In this document: in pieces, positions 5,897-10,530 of the stretch | Layout: the number at the start of each line of letters is the position of its first letter | Numbering within the stretch: position 1 is the stretch's first letter | Assembly: GCA_938038645.1 (NCBI GenBank) | Contig: CALHTA010000312.1 | Location: 1-10,530, forward strand | Source: an uncultured Thiotrichaceae bacterium | GTDB lineage: Bacteria; Pseudomonadota; Gammaproteobacteria; Thiotrichales; Thiotrichaceae | Reading direction: 5' to 3' | DNA length: 10,530 nt | Made by a program: the position numbers and the translations under genes | The notes under the pieces: model-generated | The model's database searches: none | Told to the model about the DNA's origin: nothing | The model's input: only the letters and a program-made list of their open reading frames with translations

Positions 5897-7729
5897 ATGT
5901 CGACAAACGCTGCACTTCAATCTTCAATACAGTCACTTTCTGCTTCCTTACAAAAATCACTGCCTAAGTTGGCCGTGCTGCAAGGTGGGGGGAATTTAGT
6001 CGTTGTTAGCCATGTTATGCGTAGCGAGTCGGTTGAAGCGGCTAAGTCTGACATGGACTCCCTAGTGGCGGCTGGTTTGGCTGAAGAAAAGCAATACACT
6101 TTCTATCAGCTAGATGATGTATTGCTTGCTCATTTACGAAGTACAGTTGGCAAGGATGAGCGTCAAGTGTCTTATCAGCACTGGCTGGCAGCGATGGATC
6201 AGCTGTTAGGTTTCTTATACCAGCAGTATTTTGAAGACAACGTTATGGCGGTTGCGTTAGCTACTTTAGAAAGAGATAACTTAATGGCGTATTTGGGTGA
6301 GATTGCACAAGCGCCAAACCTTGTTAATGAAAATGCGCCGCAGGTACTGGTGTTACTAAAGCGGATGGAAACATTAATTAGCAAGCAAGAAGCGCCTGCT
6401 GAAAAAGAAAAGCTGACGCAGTGGATGAAAAATGCGGATTCGCTTTTAGGTGCTTGGAGTGCGGTAAGATTTGACTTGGAACGCCAAAATGTTGAGCAAT
6501 TATTGAAGCAAGGTTCGTTAGAGCCCGCTTCTCGTGCTGCCCAATCTTTAGTTCAACAGTGTCATGAAGCTGGAAGCACTGCTTATGTTGGCGCCAATAA
6601 TGATCTTGCCTTATCGAATATCTTATTGGGTCGCGTGATGAAAGCTGGTGGTTCTGGTGAGCAGGCGTTGACGTACTTGCAGCAGGCACAGACCTTATTA
6701 GAGCCGACTGTTGAAAACGATAAAACGGCTGGATTGTATCTGGTCGCGAGTTTGATGGAGCAGGGCGAGTGCTTGTTTACTCAAGGTCAACTGGTTCCTG
6801 CGGAAGTAAGTTATTCCAAAGCCATTGAGGTTGCTGAATCAGTGGGTGATTTGCGTGGCTCAGGTATTGCACAAACGCAACGTGCTTCAATCTATTCTGC
6901 GATGGAAAGACCAGCCGATGCTTTACGTGGTTTTGAAAGTGCTTTAGAGATTTTCCAATCCTCAGATGAAGTAGTTTTGACTGTTAATGTGTGGCACCAG
7001 ATTGCCATGTTGCATCGCGTTAATGAAGACTTTGATAGCGCTAAGTCAGCACTTGAATCAGCATTGGCGCTGCTACAAGCGCAGGGGAATGCGCCAGGCG
7101 TGATCAGTAGTTTGCTAGAGTTAGGCAGCTTGAGTGAAACACAGGAAAACTTCCCAGAAGCGGTCGACTATTATCGGCAGGCTTTAAAAGCGGCTGAAGA
7201 CTCAGGCGATCAATATCGTCAGGTTACTGCGGGTAATCGTCTGGCGGACGCGCAACGTCAGGCAGGTAATATTGCTGAGGCATTGACGGTGTTGGAGCAA
7301 GCTGGCAACTTGGGACAACAGTTTGGTCATGATGCTGAGCCTTGGAAAACTTGGAAAATATTAAGCGACCTTGAAGCCGCTAGCGATAATCCAGATGGAT
7401 CACAGGTTGCTCGGCAACGAGCGATTGAGGCATATGTCGCGTTTCGTGTTGAAGGTGGGCAAAACAATGAAGGTGATGGCCAGCTCTGCGCGATGGTTCT
7501 GCAAGGCATTCAAACACAAGAAACTGCAAGAGTGGGTGAAATGTTGGCAAAGCTAGGAGCGAATGACGCTTGGCAGTCTCCTGAAAATAAAGCCTTGTTG
7601 AGCGTGTTAAATGATTTTCTTGAGGGAAAAAGAGAAATCCCGTTGATTGAAAACACGGAATTAAATTATCGGCATGCCGCTGAATTGATGATATTGCAAG
7701 ATCGCCTGCCGGATGCTGAGTCAAAATAA
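5897..7729 (+). CDS. Cytoplasmic tetratricopeptide-repeat protein with winged-helix-like N terminus
   Basis: This is a 610-residue protein with no signal peptide or membrane span. From about residue 185 to 480 it is built of TPR-like helix pairs. The clearest are AEVSYSKAIEVAESVGD (302-318), ADALRGFESALEIFQ (340-354), DSAKSALESALALLQAQGN (380-398), PEAVDYYRQALKAAEDSGD (420-438) and AEALTVLEQAGNLGQQFG (460-477). The first ~85 residues (LPKLAVLQGGGNLVVVSHVM, then SDMDSLVAAGLAEEKQYTFYQLDDVLLAHL) resemble the winged helix that follows the NTPase in STAND/NB-ARC-type regulators. No Walker A motif occurs anywhere in the protein and no ATPase gene lies upstream. TPR superhelices bind partner proteins, and no partner can be named from context. 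It is transcribed alone, from a predicted promoter, and ends before a bidirectional terminator. Specific function is unknown. Confidence 0.8.
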   Translation: MSTNAALQSSIQSLSASLQKSLPKLAVLQGGGNLVVVSHVMRSESVEAAKSDMDSLVAAGLAEEKQYTFYQLDDVLLAHLRSTVGKDERQVSYQHWLAAMDQLLGFLYQQYFEDNVMAVALATLERDNLMAYLGEIAQAPNLVNENAPQVLVLLKRMETLISKQEAPAEKEKLTQWMKNADSLLGAWSAVRFDLERQNVEQLLKQGSLEPASRAAQSLVQQCHEAGSTAYVGANNDLALSNILLGRVMKAGGSGEQALTYLQQAQTLLEPTVENDKTAGLYLVASLMEQGECLFTQGQLVPAEVSYSKAIEVAESVGDLRGSGIAQTQRASIYSAMERPADALRGFESALEIFQSSDEVVLTVNVWHQIAMLHRVNEDFDSAKSALESALALLQAQGNAPGVISSLLELGSLSETQENFPEAVDYYRQALKAAEDSGDQYRQVTAGNRLADAQRQAGNIAEALTVLEQAGNLGQQFGHDAEPWKTWKILSDLEAASDNPDGSQVARQRAIEAYVAFRVEGGQNNEGDGQLCAMVLQGIQTQETARVGEMLAKLGANDAWQSPENKALLSVLNDFLEGKREIPLIENTELNYRHAAELMILQDRLPDAESK

Positions 7730-7766
7730 ATCCTTAGGGTAACGACTTCTATTGAGATTACTCACC

Positions 7767-7804
7767 CCAATAAAAAAGCCTCTGAAAAGAGGCTTTTTTA
7801 TTGG
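7767..7804. terminator. Bidirectional intrinsic terminator between TPR and SEL1 genes
   Basis: The 17-bp perfect stem CCAATAAAAAAGCCTCT / AGAGGCTTTTTTATTGG has a GAAA tetraloop (7784-7787). The central GCCTCT/AGAGGC core is flanked by six A on one side and six T on the other, so it works as a hairpin plus U tract in both directions. It sits 37 nt after the TPR stop and 16 nt after the SEL1 stop of the convergent gene. Confidence 0.95.
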
Positions 7805-7820
7805 TCAAATCTGACAGAGC

Positions 7821-9011
7821 TTACTGTCTAGCCATTTGAGCTAATTGTTGCAGTGCGTTCTTAGCACGTGGTAAGCCTTTCTTAGCCGCACGGTTAAACC
7901 AGTTACGTGCTTGATTGACGTCTTTTTTTACGCCGAATCCATTAGCATACATCGCCCCGACGCTGTACTCCGCCATCGGTAAGCCTTGATCAGCGGCTTT
8001 GCGATACCAGCGCATAGCGAGTTGGTGGTTCTTAGCTTTGACGCCAACACCATCAACGTATAAATCACCTAGCAAGAACTGAGAAGGCGCTAGACCTTTT
8101 TGAGCCGCTTTGTTTAACCAGTTAAATGCCATACCTGGATTCTTTGCGACGCCTTGGCCTTGAAGATACATCAAACCAAGGTTGTGCTGAGCTAATGGGA
8201 TACCTTTTCTAGCAGCCATATTGAACATTTTGAATGCCATCTGTGGGTTCTTCTTAGTGCCAACACCCTGAATGTACATAATACCTAAGCTGTACTGGGC
8301 TTGTGGTAATCCCTTATCAGAAGCTAGCTTCATGTTTCTGAATGCTAACTGTGGATTCTTTTTAGTGCCTTGGCCGCTCGCGTACATTAATCCAAGTAAG
8401 TACTTAGCGTCGATAATATTTGCTCTGGCTGCTTTAGTCGCATAAGCGAAGGCCTTACCAGGGTTGCGCTTGATGCCAATTCCTTTTAAGTAACGCTCAG
8501 CTAACATCATCTGAACATCGACCATGCCTTTGTTAGCCGCTTTCTCATACCAGCCGATTGCTGCGCCCATATTTTTTGGAACACCATCGCCTTTTTCATA
8601 CATGATGCCTAAGCTACGCATCGCATCGGCCACGCCTTTTTGAGAGGCAAGGTTAAACTGCTGCCTTGCTAGCTGCATATTCTTTCGAATGCCCGTTCCA
8701 GTTGCATACAGTGTACCGAGTGCAAAACGAGCCATTGGGTGATGTTGGTCAGCTGCTTTCTTTAACCAGCCATAAGCAATGCCGGGGTTTTTCTTTACGC
8801 CTTGGCCATTGAGGTACAGTTGACCAAGAATGTATTGCCCCGCTGCGTCGCCTTTCTTGGCGTGGGCTGATGAGATTTGAAAAGCTTTGCGATAGTTTTT
8901 TGCTTTAAAGGCCGCTTTGAGTTCAACATTGGGATCAGCAGCTGCGAAAGACAGGTTACTTAGCGACATGCTAAGCAATACAGCAGTCATAATGACAATA
9001 ATTTTTTTCAT
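7821..9011 (-). CDS. Exported SEL1-like repeat protein
   Basis: This is a 396-residue protein with a Sec signal peptide (MKKIIVIMTAVLLSMSLSNL, ending LSFAAA), so it is probably periplasmic or secreted. It then consists almost wholly of SEL1 repeats of about 36 residues following A-x3-LG-x2-Y-x2-G-x-G-x2-KN-x3-A-x3-(F/W)-x2-A-A-x2-G. I count nine full repeats between residues about 55 and 380, plus a degenerate half-repeat at each end. The repeats often share GxGxKKNPxxAF. The mature protein is strongly basic, with Lys/Arg far outnumbering Asp/Glu. SEL1 solenoids act as protein-binding scaffolds. The gene lies 59 nt downstream of ubiK on the same strand and might be co-transcribed with it, but a separate promoter is possible. 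Its ribosome binding site is weak. Function is unknown. Confidence 0.92.
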   Translation of the reverse strand: MKKIIVIMTAVLLSMSLSNLSFAAADPNVELKAAFKAKNYRKAFQISSAHAKKGDAAGQYILGQLYLNGQGVKKNPGIAYGWLKKAADQHHPMARFALGTLYATGTGIRKNMQLARQQFNLASQKGVADAMRSLGIMYEKGDGVPKNMGAAIGWYEKAANKGMVDVQMMLAERYLKGIGIKRNPGKAFAYATKAARANIIDAKYLLGLMYASGQGTKKNPQLAFRNMKLASDKGLPQAQYSLGIMYIQGVGTKKNPQMAFKMFNMAARKGIPLAQHNLGLMYLQGQGVAKNPGMAFNWLNKAAQKGLAPSQFLLGDLYVDGVGVKAKNHQLAMRWYRKAADQGLPMAEYSVGAMYANGFGVKKDVNQARNWFNRAAKKGLPRAKNALQQLAQMARQ

Positions 9012-9070
9012 AATTAGGTTCTAAATAAATGCAAATTAATTGGAATAAGTCCGGGGTACAAGGAGACTAG

Positions 9071-9319
9071 TCATTCAGAATCGTTATTCTCAAGCGCTGC
9101 AACGCGCTTTTCTAATTGTTCTAATTTCTCACGAGTACGTTGTAGGACAGCAGTTTGGACATCAAATTCCTCACGTGTGACTAAATTCATTTTGCGCAAG
9201 CCTGTTTCTAGTCCTGAACGTAAGTTGGACTCTATATCTTTTTGTGTGGCGTGAATGGGTTCTGGAATAAGTGAAGAGATGCGTTTTGCCAGACTGTCTA
9301 GCTGGTCGATAGGGTCCAT
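9071..9319 (-). CDS. ubiK: Ubiquinone biosynthesis accessory factor UbiK
   Basis: This is an 82-residue protein of the UbiK/YqiC (BMFP) family. UbiK assists aerobic ubiquinone synthesis and interacts with the lipid-binding factor UbiJ in the Ubi complex. Visible features are an N-terminal amphipathic helix (LDSLAKRISSLIPEPI), a central region ending in the family hallmark LVTREEFDVQTAVLQRTREKL (46-66), and a C-terminal coiled coil (EQLEKRVAALE) that mediates trimerisation in the family. The length is typical, and there is no signal peptide or membrane segment. No classical Shine-Dalgarno is seen close to the ATG, where the sequence reads GGGACACCCTAA. The gene is downstream of a barrel-protein gene with a terminator between them, so it probably has its own promoter. 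ubiJ and ubiB are not in the window. Confidence 0.94.
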   Translation of the reverse strand: MDPIDQLDSLAKRISSLIPEPIHATQKDIESNLRSGLETGLRKMNLVTREEFDVQTAVLQRTREKLEQLEKRVAALENNDSE

Positions 9320-9351
9320 TTAGGGTGTCCCAGATTATTTTTAACCTAGGC

Positions 9352-9380
9352 ATTCTAAAGGTAATCGTAAGAATAATGAA
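9352..9380 (-). promoter_or_regulatory. Weak predicted promoter of ubiK
   Basis: On the minus strand TTCATT is followed after 17 nt by TAGAAT (complement of 9352-9357, 5 of 6 to TATAAT), which would start transcription about 25 nt before the ubiK ATG. The -35 match is poor, so this is tentative. Confidence 0.3.
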
Positions 9381-9414
9381 ATGAGTATTTTGTAATAATC
9401 GGGAGAAATGCAAA

Positions 9415-9432
9415 TGCCCCAGAGTTGGGGCA
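9415..9432 (-). terminator. Probable intrinsic terminator of the barrel-protein gene
   Basis: The 7-bp stem TGCCCCA / TGGGGCA closes a 4-nt loop. On the minus strand it is followed by TTTGCATTT, an imperfect U tract. It lies about 28 nt after the stop codon of the outer-membrane protein gene. Confidence 0.65.
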
Positions 9433-9459
9433 CTTTAATCTTATGTGCTTGGTTTAACT

Positions 9460-10026
9460 TTAAAGCATTTTCATGCGAGCAAATAAGCGTGCTTCAGTTT
9501 TGTCGCCATCACTTTCAACGCCAGCGCCAATCTGCTTGGTTTCATCAAAGTTGTAAAGCGCAGAAATGTTGCCGCTAACGCCGCTGCTTTCTTCTGCTGT
9601 TGAGAACAATAAATCAATTCCGCCCGTTAGTTCGATTGCATCGCTAAGTTGGTGGCGAGCACCAAAGCCTACGCTCAGCGTTTGTGCTGAGCCGCAGCAA
9701 TTATCATTACCATGAGTAAAGCCAGCGCGTGAGTAGTAGTCAGTCGATTCAGAACTTGATTTGTAAGCCCCAATACCAATACCGATTTTATTTGCAGAGG
9801 CATCATCGCCGATGTCAGTTTTCACCATCGCGGTGATGTAGTGTTCGTTATTCAATTCCATAGAACCGCTGGCACCAAGACTGACATAGGAGTCACCGTG
9901 TTCAGTCGTTGAGGTTATTTCAGCTTCATAAAAGTCGTAGGAAAAGTTCTCTCCTGCCAAAGCAGCAGAAGGTAAGATAAGCGTGCCTGCCAATAGAAGG
10001 CTCAGACGATTAATTTTCAGGGGCAT
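9460..10026 (-). CDS. Predicted small outer-membrane beta-barrel protein
   Basis: This is a 188-residue precursor with a signal peptide (1-24, ending SAALA). The mature chain of about 164 residues is rich in alternating hydrophobic/polar strands with Gly and aromatic residues: SYDFYEAEITSTT, DSYVSLGASGSMEL, HYITAMVKTDIG, KIGIGIGAYKS, DYYSRAGFTHG, TLSVGFGARHQLS, IELTGGIDLLFST, and a final ARLFARMKML. This fits a barrel of roughly eight strands, somewhat like Ax21-type small outer-membrane proteins (weak resemblance, low confidence). The last residue is Leu, not the usual terminal Phe or Trp. Two adjacent cysteines (110-111) lie in a predicted loop. AAGG about 9 nt upstream serves as ribosome binding site. 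It is flanked by ispG upstream and a terminator downstream. Function is unknown. Confidence 0.75.
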   Translation of the reverse strand: MPLKINRLSLLLAGTLILPSAALAGENFSYDFYEAEITSTTEHGDSYVSLGASGSMELNNEHYITAMVKTDIGDDASANKIGIGIGAYKSSSESTDYYSRAGFTHGNDNCCGSAQTLSVGFGARHQLSDAIELTGGIDLLFSTAEESSGVSGNISALYNFDETKQIGAGVESDGDKTEARLFARMKML

Positions 10027-10146
10027 TGTTATTAACCTTTTTTATTGTCGTTTTTCGAGGTATATAACTAGCTTAGCTAAAAACAGCTGGCGCAGCACAT
10101 ATTTGTGGATAAATGGCTACACCGTATAACGGAAATCAGAAAGTGA

Positions 10147-10530
10147 TCAAGCAGTCTTATAAGTGCGGGCTACGTAGTTGTTAACTAAAACTTGAAACTC
10201 TTCAGCAATATTATCGCCTTTAAGGGTGACCGTTTTCTCGCCATCTTCATAGACGGGGGCGACCGGTTTTTCACCCGTACCTGGTAAGCTGATTCCAATA
10301 TTAGCGTGCTTGCTTTCACCCGGTCCGTTAACAACACAACCCATGACGGCTACCGACATACTTTCAACGCCAGGATGATCTTGTTTCCAAACGGGCATTT
10401 GATGTCTGAGATAGGATTGGATGTCTTCCGCTAGATGCTGGAAGTATTCGCTTGAGGTTCTTCCACAGCCAGGGCAAGCAACGACCTGAGGAGTAAAAGA
10501 GCGTATGCCCATGCTTTGTAATATTTCCTG
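10147..10530 (-). CDS. ispG: IspG (GcpE), C-terminal part; 5' end outside window
   Basis: IspG is the [4Fe-4S] enzyme that converts methylerythritol cyclodiphosphate to HMBPP in the MEP isoprenoid pathway. The minus-strand frame is open to the right edge and reads [12 protein letters not shown] before the first ATG at 10512, so that ATG is internal and the gene continues out of the window. About 127 residues are visible. ACPGCGR supplies two cluster cysteines, and [10 protein letters not shown] supplies the third cysteine and the glutamate expected as cluster ligands. The end reads [21 protein letters not shown]. Compared with the E. coli protein there is a longer segment between the two cysteine motifs ([20 protein letters not shown]) and a [10 protein letters not shown] loop, which match the alphaproteobacterial/Xanthomonas form. 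Confidence is high for identity. Confidence 0.95.
   Translation of the reverse strand, partial: QEILQSMGIRSFTPQVVACPGCGRTSSEYFQHLAEDIQSYLRHQMPVWKQDHPGVESMSVAVMGCVVNGPGESKHANIGISLPGTGEKPVAPVYEDGEKTVTLKGDNIAEEFQVLVNNYVARTYKTA

Noticed and set aside
6378..6689. 103-residue open frame on the minus strand inside the TPR gene
   Set aside because: It lies wholly antisense to a clear coding gene with repeat structure and shows no recognisable motif or ribosome binding site.
7821..9011. SEL1 coding region as a DNA tandem-repeat array or CRISPR-like array
   Set aside because: The periodicity is at protein level; the nucleotide units have diverged and there are no identical repeats with spacers.
9171..9413. 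80-residue minus-strand frame overlapping the ubiK start
   Set aside because: It overlaps ubiK in another frame and runs into the terminator hairpin; ubiK is unambiguous.
10069..10079. TAGCTTAGCTA palindrome upstream of the barrel-protein gene as an operator
   Set aside because: It is too short and AT-rich to separate from chance without a second copy or conservation data.
10513..10530. The ATG at 10512 (minus strand) as an ispG start
   Set aside because: Codons before it read QEILQS, matching the conserved ILxS that precedes this region in IspG, so it is internal.

Overview
The window looks like ordinary chromosomal housekeeping DNA from a gammaproteobacterium of moderate GC content, probably marine or free-living. 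The main evidence is a clear UshA-type periplasmic 5'-nucleotidase, a UbiK ubiquinone accessory factor, several Sec-exported envelope proteins, and intrinsic terminators with U tracts. Two genes have a flavour that is not enterobacterial. PdxJ is of the Xanthomonas/Bacteroidetes sequence type, and IspG is of the alphaproteobacterial/Xanthomonas type. This points to a lineage far from the Enterobacteria, possibly Thiotrichales- or Xanthomonas-like, but I cannot fix the genus.

Layout, left to right. Positions 1-244 hold the tail of a MarR-family regulator (+). An 88-bp imperfect palindrome (254-341) lies between it and a convergent two-gene operon (-) of tandem Lin0512-family paralogues (1069 to 354, overlapping by ATGA). 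A short divergent region with a good sigma70-like promoter separates that operon from pdxJ (+), which overlaps a tiny four-cysteine DUF1289 gene by one base. Next come two minus-strand envelope genes. One is an MscS-like channel protein (3896 to 2217) with its own TATAAT box. The other is ushA (5762 to 4110), which has a strong intrinsic terminator and an extra hairpin after it. ushA is divergent from a 610-residue TPR protein (+, 5897-7729) with a winged-helix-like N terminus. A 17-bp bidirectional terminator separates that gene from a convergent block on the minus strand: ubiK (9319 to 9071) followed by a secreted, very basic SEL1-repeat protein (9011 to 7821). The right end holds a small predicted outer-membrane beta-barrel protein (10026 to 9460) and the C-terminal part of ispG, which runs off the window.

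The genes do not form one pathway. pdxJ (vitamin B6), ispG (isoprenoids) and ubiK (ubiquinone) are central cofactor genes. ushA, the MscS-like protein, the SEL1 protein and the barrel protein act at the envelope. I saw no CRISPR array, insertion sequence, tRNA, rRNA or recognisable defence locus. The points most worth a second look are the tandem Lin0512 pair, which lacks the family's signature histidine; the possible duplicated beta domain in the MscS-like protein; the STAND-like winged helix without an NTPase in the TPR protein; and two non-coding palindromes. No gap between genes exceeds 300 bases.
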